Shown here: positions 30,788 to 39,303 of the stretch, in pieces
Position numbering within the stretch: position 1 is the stretch's first letter
Layout: the number at the start of each line of letters is the position of its first letter
Assembly: GCA_009731375.1 (NCBI GenBank)
Contig: BJOX01000265.1
Coordinates: 653,592-697,080, forward strand
Direction of reading: 5' to 3'
DNA: 43,489 nt
From: Paulinella micropora
Lineage: Eukaryota > Cercozoa > Imbricatea > Euglyphida
Translations under genes and position numbers: made by a program
Notes under the pieces: model-generated
Told to the model about the DNA's origin: nothing
What the model saw: only the letters and a program-made list of their open reading frames with translations
Database searches by the model: none

Positions 30788-31615
30788 TTACTTAAAACGA
30801 TTATTGAAGTTCTTTCGTAATTCATCAGACACCGCATCCACATACAAAAAGTTAAATCTCTCTTTCGTTGCCTCGTGGTATTTTTCAATGAAGTATTCAA
30901 GGTCGTAGCCGAGGTCCAAATGCTTATACACGAGTTCTATTTTATCCTGAGACTGTCCTGGAAAAATAAAAAGGTAGTCCAGCTGTTTAATCGCCTCAGG
31001 TCGTAAGTCGTTTAGATACTGCGAGCTCATAATCACCTTTGACTTGTAGTGACGGTTTTTCTTTAATAGATCGCTTACTGATTTATCCCTCAACCCGCTA
31101 CCCAAATCATCTAACACGAACACGACTTCTGGTGTTTGATACTTAGACGGTCTCGGTGTCTTCTCTTCTCCATCCTTTTTCTTTTCGTCCTCTTTTCCAA
31201 AATATAAAAACTTTGGCTTTTCTACTTTCTCTTGGCGGTCCTTAATGATTTCGCCTTCTTCTTGCTCTTCGTCTGGCTTATTGAGCTTGTCTAACTCGTA
31301 ATCAATCACACTGTATCCGTCCGTTTTCAAATATGTGTATATTGCCATTGGATTTCCCTTCTTCTTGAAGTGCTTAACCATTTCTTTGTAGATGTGGTCT
31401 TTGTGTATCGTGCTGTCATTAATAACAATACGTGTCTTTTTGTCCGTCGTTCGTTTCAGGATTTCAAACAGTGCTGTCGTCTTGCCATTCTTCTTGCGAG
31501 CGAGAAGAAATATATTGGCATACGGTTCATCAAACAACTTATATCCTTTTGCCAACTTGTCGCCATCTCCGTTTTGCTTGACTGGTCTAACTCGTATATC
31601 GTTAATTTTTTCCAT
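30788..31615 (-). CDS. FtsK/HerA-type genome packaging ATPase
   Basis: 275 codons from ATG 31613-31615 to TAA 30788-30790. The Walker A loop (L-L-A-R-K-K-N-G-K-T-T, residues 37-47) has Ala in place of the first Gly. The Walker B strand is V-V-F-V-L-D-D (164-170), followed by a S-S-Q-Y-L-N-D-L-R-P sensor-like segment near 200 and D-Y-L-F-I-F-P-G-Q. This matches the A32/HerA-like packaging ATPases of PLVs and virophages, which drive DNA into preformed capsids. Residues 110-160 form a Glu/Lys-rich insertion. The open frame extends 31 codons upstream, but that part overlaps a hairpin and the end of the next gene, so the internal ATG is preferred; it is preceded by a T/A-rich promoter-like stretch. 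Confidence 0.8.
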   Translation of the reverse strand: MEKINDIRVRPVKQNGDGDKLAKGYKLFDEPYANIFLLARKKNGKTTALFEILKRTTDKKTRIVINDSTIHKDHIYKEMVKHFKKKGNPMAIYTYLKTDGYSVIDYELDKLNKPDEEQEEGEIIKDRQEKVEKPKFLYFGKEDEKKKDGEEKTPRPSKYQTPEVVFVLDDLGSGLRDKSVSDLLKKNRHYKSKVIMSSQYLNDLRPEAIKQLDYLFIFPGQSQDKIELVYKHLDLGYDLEYFIEKYHEATKERFNFLYVDAVSDELRKNFNNRFK

Positions 31616-31663
31616 CGCACCTCCAAATATATTATATATTCTAAAATATATTTTTTTACCTGC

Positions 31664-31693
31664 GGGGTCGTAGGGGGAGCAGGCCCCTACCCC
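31664..31693. terminator. GC-rich hairpin at the 3' end of the small beta-rich gene
   Basis: In AT-rich surroundings, GGGGTCGTAGGGGG pairs with CCCCTACCCC across a short loop. The stop codon of the small beta-rich gene (31687-31689) is inside it. Palindromic 3' hairpins mark transcript ends in some large DNA viruses such as mimivirus; a similar role here is inference. Confidence 0.4.
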
Positions 31694-32085
31694 AGAAATT
31701 CTAAACAAATAACAATTCTTCCAGCTAGTTGGTCGGTCTCAATATTACCGCTGTCTGTTTTAAGCACTTTAAATGTGTATTGCCCGTCGGTCCAATTAAT
31801 AATACCTAAATTGTAGCTGAGATTTGAAATGTTCGCCGTGGTGCTGTCTGCGAATGTGCCGATAATCCAAATGCGGTCCATATAAAGGATTTTTGTTTTC
31901 GTCTCCTATACGTCATTCACATAGTGGATAAACTTAACATTCATTCTTGTTGGTGTGAAGTTCATTTGAATGTTTTTGTCAAATGTCTTGCTACCATTGA
32001 CCCCGCCTGGAAAATCATTACTCAGAAAAATAATCTTTTGGTATTTATAGTCCGCCATTGTGATGCCCTCTATATTACTGCTCAT
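31687..32085 (-). CDS. Small beta-rich viral protein interrupted by an in-frame TAG
   Basis: ATG 32083-32085 opens a frame of 132 sense codons to TAG 31687-31689, with a TAG at 31906-31908 after codon 59. Both halves are in one frame and form one plausible beta-sandwich: I-Q-M-N-F-T-P-T-R-M-N-V-K-F before the stop, and M-D-R-I-W-I-I-G-T-F plus Q-Y-T-F-K-V-L and R-I-V-I-C-L-E-F after it. Small proteins with this strand pattern occur next to the ATPase in PLVs and are probably virion components, by family memory rather than proof. A second ATG at 32056-32058 could also start it. The internal stop implies mutation, readthrough or error. Confidence 0.55.
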
Positions 32086-32292
32086 AAACTTTTTATTAAT
32101 TAATATTTCTGCTCGGACTGCTTGCGATTTCTATTCGCGGGTTAGTGTTAAAAAAATGAAAGTTGTGTGTGGTGTATAAAACAAGGATGTGTGTATAAGC
32201 TGATGAGCGACTGGTGTGTTAGTTTTGATGAAGCTATTCCGCTAATCTGCTCAAATGATGCTTCGTGGTATAAAGTCTATCTGTATGAATGC
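32086..32292. other. Intergenic stretch with a possible 33-codon frame
   Basis: On the plus strand ATG 32203 opens 33 codons to TGA 32302-32304, overlapping the end of the membrane protein gene. It starts M-S-D-W-C and shows no recognisable motif, so it is only a candidate. The rest is AT-rich and could hold the promoter of the small beta-rich gene. Confidence 0.25.
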
Positions 32293-32634
32293 TCACTTCT
32301 TTGAACTAGATGGCGATGGAAGGCAGATGCCTATAAGCAAGGTTAAAATACCGACATAAGTGTTGGCCGTCTCACACGGAATGTTCTTTTCAGACAACCT
32401 CACGATACAAAGGGTTATAATAGCGATAATGATACCCATTTGAAATAAGTATTTGATAAGGCGGCTATCGGTTTTTCGCTTCGTCATACAACAATCCCAG
32501 TTGTCTTCGTATTCGTGGTCTAATTTTTTTTCTTCCTGCTTAATTTGGACATCAATCACACGGTTTTTGAGTTCGGGTGTAAGGTCACCCCCATCTACTT
32601 CTATGACGGGTGGAGGGTGTAATCTAGGGGGCAT
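32293..32634 (-). CDS. Small two-helix membrane protein
   Basis: 113 codons, ATG 32632-32634 to TAG. A Pro-rich and acidic N-terminus with a Cys-Cys pair (W-D-C-C-M) is followed by two hydrophobic helices (F-Q-M-G-I-I-I-A-I-I-T-L-C-I-V and Y-V-G-I-L-T-L-L-I-G-I-C-L) separated by a short polar loop with one Cys. Its start overlaps the last 11 bases of the fibre gene in another frame, indicating tight viral gene packing. Small membrane proteins of this layout are frequent in PLVs; a role in an inner membrane or host exit is not established. Confidence 0.65.
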   Translation of the reverse strand: MPPRLHPPPVIEVDGGDLTPELKNRVIDVQIKQEEKKLDHEYEDNWDCCMTKRKTDSRLIKYLFQMGIIIAIITLCIVRLSEKNIPCETANTYVGILTLLIGICLPSPSSSKK

Positions 32635-35600
32635 TAGGTGGGAAAACGACTGCTCTGATTTCTGCTAATTGGTTTGCTTGGTCTTGTAATATATTAAGTA
32701 AAGTTTTATTTTCTTTTTCTAAATTATTGATTACATCAATAGATGTAACTACTTTTTCCGCTATGTGTTGAAAAGCACTGACTAATATTGGTATAAATTC
32801 CATATATGATACTCCTTCAAGGTTGCTTTCTCCATCATCCGCTTTTATTCCACTTTCTGATACAAATTCTGGAAATACTTTTTTTACTTCGTCAGCGATA
32901 AACCCGTGGTTCTTTTTTTCCTTCTTCTCGTCTGATTTCCAATAATACGAACAACAATTTATTTTCATTAGTTTCTCACAACAATCCCCGCAGTCTAATG
33001 TTTCAATACCCGATTTTTCCCTTCTATCAGACCCAGACGACCACACATTCGCTCCTAATGTTTGATAAATCCATCCACTACTTGGATTGCCATTTGAATT
33101 TGAAGTATTGAAAAATGTTAAATTGCCATCATTACATATACAAGAATAGTTCGCACTAACATTTCCCTTTAATTGTATAAGTGGCTGGTTCGTATAACTT
33201 GACCTCTGGCTTATTGTTGTAGCCCCTCCACCGCTTACACCTATTGATATACCCGTACTTGCTGTTAATAATCCGCTAGTCGTTAATGTTGAAGAACAAG
33301 TCATAGCACTCCTGGCATAAATCTGACTTGCTCCCCTTGAATATAAATTTAACTCTTGGTCTGTATTGCTTCCCGTAGCATATACAGAATTATAACCGAA
33401 GCCTACACCCTGTGTCCCGTTGCTATGTCTAAATTCAACACCCCCTGAGGCTTGACCGAGATTGGCTGAAACATATAATCCTACTGGTGAAGGATGAGAC
33501 CCGCTTCTCGCTTCTCCTCTTATGTCGGCAGTGCTATTAACAACAGATATCGCCTTCGTCGTTAATAGTCCTGTCGTGCTTATACTTATTGCTTCGGTCA
33601 TTGTCGCAGTTCCTCCCAGTGCTACACCAGAAGCATACCTAAAATTGAGTTTATCCAGATATTTTGCTATTTGAAAGTTTGAGCCTGTATCCGATGAAAG
33701 GATGTTTGTTCCATTAAAATAACAATCAAAATACAAATTGATATTGTCTTGCCCCCAGTTCAATAATTGAAATGTTGGATAAACAGAAGTATTAACGAAG
33801 GCCTGTATGTGCGGGCCATTCATATTGCCGTTTGTTCCATATAATTCTAATCCACCTGTTGCGGCCGTCCCCTTTGTGTTTCTACCAATTATACACGGGA
33901 CACCTAATGAAGTCGCCAATATTCCGCTGAATTCTTTCGTTCCTGCTATCGTTTGTGTTCCAGTTAATTTCACATTTTGCCCGTCTAATGTATCTACATA
34001 AGTTTTATTCGAAGCCGATGGAGTGGCTAAATTTGACATAATTTGACTTTTCATATCAAGCCCCGCATTTGCTGTTATCAATCCGCTGGCCGTTAATGTG
34101 GTTCCTGTTAATCCAGCACTAGCTGTTATCAATCCGCTAGCCGTTATCGCTCCGCTTGTTGTTATTGAGTATCCCGTCATATTTCTAATCAATGTTATAT
34201 CATAATTAAATGTCTCATAATCAAAATACAAACTGGCTATACGGGGTTGGCTTCTAAACGAAGTTCCACCGCTTCCAGTCTTATTTACAATAAAAATAAT
34301 ATACCTAGCGGTAGCATTTGAAGCGGGTGTATATGTTTTAGTCGTTTGACTTGCCCAAGCTTGCCCTGTTTGACTATCCCATAAAGTATATGTTATATTG
34401 TCGCTACTTGTCCCCACATACCATATAGACGGGGTAGTTTCAATGAAGTTCGCAGAAGAAGATCGCACATAATAAGTTTTTATCCTGTATATAGCCCCTA
34501 AATCTATTTTTATATATTTGCCAGTATATCCCACACCGCCCCAAGTATTCGTTGTTTCTGGCACTCTTGTATAAACTCCTGTTGTATCGTTGTAGTATAT
34601 AGACGTTGTCCAGTAATCGTTTTGATTAGCATTAAAAGCATAATAAGCGGGGTTGTATTCATCAGAAGCAGAAGCAACAAACGGAGAAGGTGCCGAGTTA
34701 GTCGTCATAGCCTGTGGTGCGGTGTATAAAGTAAAAGCAGAAGCCCCATATTTTACATCGCCCGTCATTGTTCCACCTGATAAAGCAAGAAAAGCCAGAG
34801 ACCCTGTGGAATTTACCCAGTTTGTTCCATTGTATGTTAATAATTGCCCGTTTGCTGGTGTTGTTATTATTACATCACTTAAAGCATCTATTGACTTAGT
34901 GCCTAGCCGTGTATCAAAGTCCGTATTTGCCCTAGCGGTGGTGTAGTATAAGTTAGTTCCCTCGGCTAAATTGGTGGTGCTCTTGGTCGCCAGTCTTGTA
35001 TCAAAGTCCGTATTCGCTCTGGCTGATGTATAGTAAAGGTTCGTTCCCTCAGCTAAGTTAGTAGTTGATTTAGTGGCGAGCCGTGTGTCAAAATTTGAAT
35101 TATCCCGTGCGGTGGTATAGTATAGATTGGTGCCTTCTGCTAAGTTGGTTGTGCTCTTAGTCGCTAATTGAGTGTCAAATCTCGCATTAGTATAGTAAAG
35201 GTTTGTCCCCTCTGCTAAGTTGGTTGTGCTCTTAGTCGCTAATTGAGTGTCAAATCTCGCATTGGTGTAATATAAATTAGTGCCCTCTGCTAAATTTGTG
35301 GTGCTCTTGGTCGCGAGCCGTGTGTCAAAGTCTGTATTGGCTCTCGCGGTGGTGTAATATAAATTAGTGCCTTCTGCTAAGTTGGTTGTGCTCTTTGTTG
35401 CTAATTGAGTGTCAAACCTCGCATTAGTATAATATAAGTTTGTTCCTTCGGATAAGTTAGTGGTTGATTTAGTCGCGAGCCGTGTGTCAAAGTCTGTACT
35501 AGCTCTCGCTGTGGTGTAATATAGATTGGTTCCCTCTGCTAAGTTGGTGGTGCTCTTAGTTGCCAATTGACTATCAAATCTTGCGGTGGTGTAATATAAG

Positions 35601-36359
35601 TTAGTCCCTTCTTTCAAATCTGTGGTGCTTTTGGTTGCGAGCCTTGTGTCAAAATCTGTATTGGCTCTGGCTGTCGTATAGTAATGTTCGTTCCTTCTGC
35701 TAAGTTAGTGGTTGACTTGATGGCGAGCCGTGTGTCAAAAGCATCATCAAATGTCGCAGTGGTTATGATTGAAGAAACGAATATCGTATTTAGTAAATTT
35801 ACTCCTGTTATATTCAAATACCCACCCATATTAATATTACCGAATTCATCAACATTTATCGGAAAGGTTTTATTAACCCAGTTTATTGAATTATATGTTA
35901 GATAACTATTCATCGCTATTGGTGCCGTTATGACTACATCGGAGAGTGTGTCTATTGAACCTAGTGCTGTATTTCTCCATTTACCATCCACATCATTATA
36001 AGTTAAATATTGCCCGACCGTTGGTGCGGATATGTTTGTGTCTATCAAATTATATAAACTGGTTTGGTGGGGGTTGGATGTATTAGAGCGGTGTTGAGTT
36101 GAGGCTTTAACCTCGTCGTTGTCCCTTACTCGTTGCTCAGTGTAGTATAAATTTTTACCTTCTTTGATGTCTGATGTTGATTTGGTAGATAACCTCGCAT
36201 CAAATCGTCCGTCAGTATAAAGATTTACGGGGTCAGCATCTTCTGGCACCCTATCTGTGTTTAAGCCAATAATATTAGTTTAGTTAAATCAAGGTTGGCT
36301 ATGTCCAGACTATCAAAAGAAAACTCATTCAATCCTAATAGCGACTTATATTGACTCAT
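32624..36359 (-). CDS. Tail-fibre-like attachment protein with S74-type chaperone, two frame breaks
   Basis: About 1,245 codons from ATG 36357-36359. The N-terminus is followed by eleven repeats of an E-G-T-N-L-Y-Y-T type unit of 25 or 29 residues, as in phage tail fibres. Next comes a segment resembling a discoidin/F5-8C carbohydrate-binding domain (34.3-34.7 kb), then a beta-rich stem with repeated L-I-T-A-S-A-G-L units. The last 130 residues match an intramolecular chaperone/peptidase S74 domain (S-D-R-R-E-K-S-G-I; H-G-F-I-A-D-E-V). S74 domains trimerise fibres and then cleave themselves off. The frame is lost by one base near 36270 and one near 35684; the total length fits exactly two one-base deletions, so the gene may be intact apart from these. 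Stop TAG at 32624-32626. Confidence 0.75.
34880..35710. repeat. 75/87-base tandem repeats inside the fibre gene
   Basis: About ten degenerate units, alternating 75- and 87-base versions, with a shared core that encodes T-T-N-L-A-E-G-T-N-L-Y-Y-T. Synonymous positions vary widely between units while the protein is nearly constant, which shows selection on the protein after old duplication. One unit near 35684 carries the one-base deletion. Confidence 0.85.
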
Positions 36360-36431
36360 TGGTATATAAATTGGATAATAATTAATCCAAATAAAAATTA
36401 TTTTTGGTTAGATATACAACCGAAACAAACT
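36360..36431. promoter_or_regulatory. Divergent promoter region between fibre and Lys/Glu-rich genes
   Basis: 72 bases, almost all A/T, containing TATATAAA at 36363-36370 and a second TATA-like GATATAC near 36412. It is the only DNA between two divergent viral genes and must hold both start signals. Confidence 0.45.
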
Positions 36432-36914
36432 ATGCCAAGAGGTAATAGAGAGATTGCCATAAAAAATCTTGAAAAAGCGACCGTAATGAAGAAACAGTAT
36501 GCGCAAAGAAAGATTGAGAGGGCTAAGGAATTACTAGCGGAGGAAGAGGCTAAGAATGTGAAAGAAATGACTAATGACGAAAAGATGGACCACATTACTA
36601 AGAAGCAGTTGGCTAAGGATATGATTGATGGAAGAGATGGAGAAAAAAGTGAGGAGAGCAGTTCTGATGAGGAAGTAGAACACGATATGATTGACCTCAT
36701 CGCGGATAGAATATCCAAGATGAAGCTTAAGACCAAACAGAAGAAAACCAAAAAGAAAGAGGTAAAAAAGAAACTACCCGAACTAGAAGAGAGTGAGGAT
36801 AGTGAAAGCGAAAGCGAAGAAGAGGAAGAACCAAAACATAAGAAAGGAGGAGGGAAGAAATCTTTGCGGGTAAATGTGAATGTTTATGCGGGACAACCAC
36901 AAACTAAAAAATAA
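36432..36914 (+). CDS. Lys/Glu-rich protein of unknown function
   Basis: 160 codons from ATG 36432 (M-P-R-G-N-R-E-I-A-I-K) to TAA. It is a charged, mainly helical protein: a basic helical first half, a Ser/Glu block (E-E-S-S-S-D-E-E), a Lys-rich stretch, a second acidic Ser/Glu block and a basic tail ending K-S-L-R-V-N-V-N-V-Y-A. The open frame extends 27 codons upstream, but that part spans the divergent promoter, so the later ATG is chosen. Charge patterning suggests DNA or protein binding. Not recognised as a family. Confidence 0.6.
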   Translation: MPRGNREIAIKNLEKATVMKKQYAQRKIERAKELLAEEEAKNVKEMTNDEKMDHITKKQLAKDMIDGRDGEKSEESSSDEEVEHDMIDLIADRISKMKLKTKQKKTKKKEVKKKLPELEESEDSESESEEEEEPKHKKGGGKKSLRVNVNVYAGQPQTKK

Positions 36915-36949
36915 AAAAATAACGATATTGAAAAGATGTTTTTGAAGTT

Positions 36950-37534
36950 CTAAAGTCCGAATGTGAATAAACCAATTGGTGTTCTTTTTGCTCTATAAAG
37001 TTTTTCTTTTTGTTTATTTTGTTGTCTATATTGCTTTTGTCGTTCCTTAATTGTTTCTCTATTTAATTCTCTGAATTGATTTTGTTTATCCCTGATTTTT
37101 TTTCTGTTTGCCTCACGATACAGCCTTGTATATTCAATAATGTCTTCTTTTTTAGTTTCACGATATTGCTTCATATATTTCGTAAGTGTTTCTTTATGTT
37201 CCATACGATACTGTTTATTATATTCTTTCATTTTTTTTCCTGGTATGAATTTATTGACACAATCAAGTTCTCTAATTAATTCACCTCGCTTTTGTAATTC
37301 CATTTTGTTATTACAAGGAAACTCTTCAATAAGTTCAATGTAAGCATCATCATATTTAACGACTTCAAAAGAAGATGTAAATGAATAAGATTGTTTTTTG
37401 TTCGCCCAATGTTTATATTTTAATTTATGGTCATAAAGTCGTTTATGAAGTAATGTTGTAGTTGAACCGATATAAATATCATCAGTCTGATATGAACGAA
37501 TAGCATAAATCTTTCCTTTTTTGTAGTCTGTCAT
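36950..37534 (-). CDS. GIY-YIG family nuclease
   Basis: 194 codons, ATG 37532-37534 to TAG. The GIY-YIG core is clear: K-I-Y-A-I-R-S near residue 8, then D-D-I-Y-I-G-S-T near 18, with the conserved Arg in L-H-K-R-L-Y-D-H and a Glu in the E-L-I-E-E-F region. The C-terminal half consists of repeated basic helices of about 14-17 residues (K-Q-Y-R-E/M type), as in DNA-binding modules of homing-type GIY-YIG enzymes. PLVs and virophages often carry such nucleases; a role in replication or in mobility is possible. It converges on the Lys/Glu-rich gene with 35 bases between stops. Confidence 0.8.
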   Translation of the reverse strand: MTDYKKGKIYAIRSYQTDDIYIGSTTTLLHKRLYDHKLKYKHWANKKQSYSFTSSFEVVKYDDAYIELIEEFPCNNKMELQKRGELIRELDCVNKFIPGKKMKEYNKQYRMEHKETLTKYMKQYRETKKEDIIEYTRLYREANRKKIRDKQNQFRELNRETIKERQKQYRQQNKQKEKLYRAKRTPIGLFTFGL

Positions 37535-37610
37535 TGTCCGCTTGTGTCTTATTATGTCTTATTATGTCTGTTTATTTAAATAAAAATTAAAACATCTTCT
37601 ATATTATATA

Positions 37611-37868
37611 ATGAACAAGATTAAGAACCTTCCATTAGATGTTCGTTTACACATTATGGACTACCTATATAATCATCGTATGTATGACTTCACTAGTTGC
37701 TATGTGTGTGGATTAACTCTGTGTTTAGCGAACCGACAGATTACAGCCATTGATGATAGTTTTGATTGGTTTTATATGTATGAGTTTTGTTCTAATTATT
37801 GTTTTGAACTTGAAAAAAAAGAAAGATTAATATATAAGGATACAACATTAGGTGTCATTAAGTATTAG
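37611..37868 (+). CDS. Small Cys-containing protein, F-box-like start
   Basis: 85 codons, ATG to TAG, ending six bases before the integrase start. The N-terminus (N-L-P-L-D-V-R-L-H-I-M-D-Y-L) resembles the first helix of an F-box, and the middle has C-Y-V-C and, about 40 residues later, F-C-S-N-Y-C, which could form a zinc site. The short spacing suggests co-expression with the integrase. Not recognised; the F-box comparison rests on a few positions. Confidence 0.5.
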   Translation: MNKIKNLPLDVRLHIMDYLYNHRMYDFTSCYVCGLTLCLANRQITAIDDSFDWFYMYEFCSNYCFELEKKERLIYKDTTLGVIKY

Positions 37869-37874
37869 AAGGCG

Positions 37875-38855
37875 ATGGACCACAAACACAGCAATCCAGG
37901 AGGTGCGGAGGCGGAGTCTCTGCTGGATGAAGATGAAAGAAAGGAACAACAAGCACTTGAAATTCATTACCAAAAAAGATTACCGACCGATAAATGGAAT
38001 ACGATATGGGCGGACAAACCACTTAAACAAGTATTTGTAGATTTGGCTGATATGTCTAAAATTAAAGACAAAAAGGGAAATAAGGGGTATTCTTGGTTGC
38101 TTTTCTGGATAGATTGTCATAGTAGATTTTTAATAATTAAACCGCTTAAAAACAAAACGGCTAAGGAAGTTTATTTGGCTTTAAAATCAATACCATACAC
38201 TCCCGAATCAATTACAACCGATAGCGGAAGTGAATATAAAGGAATGGTTAAAGATTATTTCAGAGAAAACAATATTGACCATCGGACGGTTGAAGTGGGT
38301 GACCATCGGGCTCTTGCGATTGTGGACCGTGTTATTAGAACTATAAGACGGTGGCTTGACATTTTATTTGAAACTAATGGCAATTTTGATTGGATTTCTT
38401 GGATTGATGATATGGTAGATGCTTATAATATGCGACATCATAGAACAATTCAAGCTAGACCGATTGATGTATTTAAAGGGGTGAATAAAAATAAACAACG
38501 AATTCAACGGGATGGTTTAGTAGACGAATTTGAAACAGGTGATAAAGTTCGTCGTGAGTTAAAGAGAAATTTATTTTCAAAAGGGGGCCGACAATACAGT
38601 AAGCAGATTTACACCGTCGTCGGAAGAAAGGGATTTAAATTAATATTAAATTCAGACGAACTAGTCAGTCCTAGGGAACTATTAAAGACCAAATTTGATA
38701 AACCTGCCGACGAAGAAAAACAAATTAATGAGCAAGTTAAATATTTAACAAAAGCGAAAAAAACAAAGGAATTATTAAACCGTGAAGACATCCAACCTGA
38801 GAATGTCAGGACTAGCAAAAGAGAAAGAAAAGCAAAAGTAATATTAGATTTGTAA
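37875..38855 (+). CDS. Retrovirus-type DDE integrase (rve)
   Basis: 326 codons, ATG to TAA. The catalytic core has Asp56 in V-F-V-D-L-A-D-M, Asp116 in T-T-D-S-G-S-E-Y-K-G and, 34 residues further, Asp151 in A-L-A-I-V-D-R-V-I-R-T-I-R, where retroviral integrases have Glu. The spacing is right for the third catalytic position. The C-terminal part (G-D-K-V-R-R, then K-G-G-R-Q-Y-S-K-Q-I-Y-T-V-V-G) matches the SH3-like DNA-binding domain. The N-terminal zinc domain is absent: a short charged stretch replaces it. The enzyme inserts the linear viral genome into host DNA. Frame intact. Confidence 0.85.
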   Translation: MDHKHSNPGGAEAESLLDEDERKEQQALEIHYQKRLPTDKWNTIWADKPLKQVFVDLADMSKIKDKKGNKGYSWLLFWIDCHSRFLIIKPLKNKTAKEVYLALKSIPYTPESITTDSGSEYKGMVKDYFRENNIDHRTVEVGDHRALAIVDRVIRTIRRWLDILFETNGNFDWISWIDDMVDAYNMRHHRTIQARPIDVFKGVNKNKQRIQRDGLVDEFETGDKVRRELKRNLFSKGGRQYSKQIYTVVGRKGFKLILNSDELVSPRELLKTKFDKPADEEKQINEQVKYLTKAKKTKELLNREDIQPENVRTSKRERKAKVILDL

Positions 38856-39228
38856 GTGAGAAAATGATTTAATCAATAGGTAAAATCCATTTGATTGAGG
38901 TTGTTTCTTCTCCCATAACCCTGCTGATTGCTGTGATTGACGGGAAAATCACACATTGTTCATCATCACCATATCAGACGAGAAAATCTTGCTGGTTTTT
39001 CGGCTTCCTGACAGACCCGTCAACTCTCACCCATTTGTAGTGATAGGAACCGTCGTAAATTTTTTTCATCAATCTGTGAGACCCTTCTTCTCATTTCCCA
39101 ATCACCAGTTTCTAAATCTTCCAAAATACTGGAATCTATTCTCACCACAACATAGTGGTCTCTCGTTCTATCTGCTGGCATAATTGGACTCTCCCTTGGA
39201 AAAGTGTCATAAAGACTCCATACGAATG

Positions 39229-39303
39229 GATTGCGGGGAGGGGCGGGTTGGCCGCGGGCAGGGGCTGGGTCGGGCTGGCCAGGGGCGGGCTGGNNNNNNN
39301 NNN
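39229..39303. repeat. G-rich minisatellite beside a gap
   Basis: GC-rich units of GGGGCTGGGTCGGGCTGG type interrupt AT-rich DNA and end in a 10-base N gap. Related to the minisatellite at 39.7 kb. Runs of three or more G could form quadruplexes. Confidence 0.7.

Larger units (their letters stand above)
26123..38855. mobile_element. Integrated polinton-like virus (PLV)/Maverick-type element
   Basis: A contiguous block with capsid, penton, protease, packaging ATPase, fibre, GIY-YIG nuclease and DDE integrase genes, AT-richer than both flanks and with gaps of usually under 100 bases between genes. Known family knowledge: this gene set defines the morphogenesis module of PLVs, Polintons and virophages. 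Not seen: protein-primed or TVpol-type polymerase, helicase, or terminal inverted repeats. The left edge is at or inside the end of the capsid gene; the right edge is at 38.86 kb or beyond the broken gene that converges on the integrase. Confidence 0.85.

Noticed and set aside
31370-31816. Plus-strand frame opposite the ATPase
   Set aside because: No motif, and it is antisense to a gene with clear Walker motifs.
34880-35710. CRISPR-like array
   Set aside because: The repeats are coding, of two lengths and without unique spacers.
32624-36359. Phage contamination because of phage-like fibre repeats
   Set aside because: The gene overlaps the next viral gene and sits between PLV structural genes with the same composition; no phage genes are present.
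26123-38855. Terminal inverted repeats of the viral element
   Set aside because: I compared the DNA around 26.1 kb and 38.9-40.3 kb by eye and found no matching inverted pair; the hairpin at 40288 has no partner near the left edge.
4483-38976. A clean ciliate-type code (UAA and UAG as Gln)
   Set aside because: Terminal TAA and TAG at 8670, 8819, 18037 and after the penton gene precede non-coding A/T-rich DNA, and TGA also occurs in frame at 38974; kept only as an open alternative.
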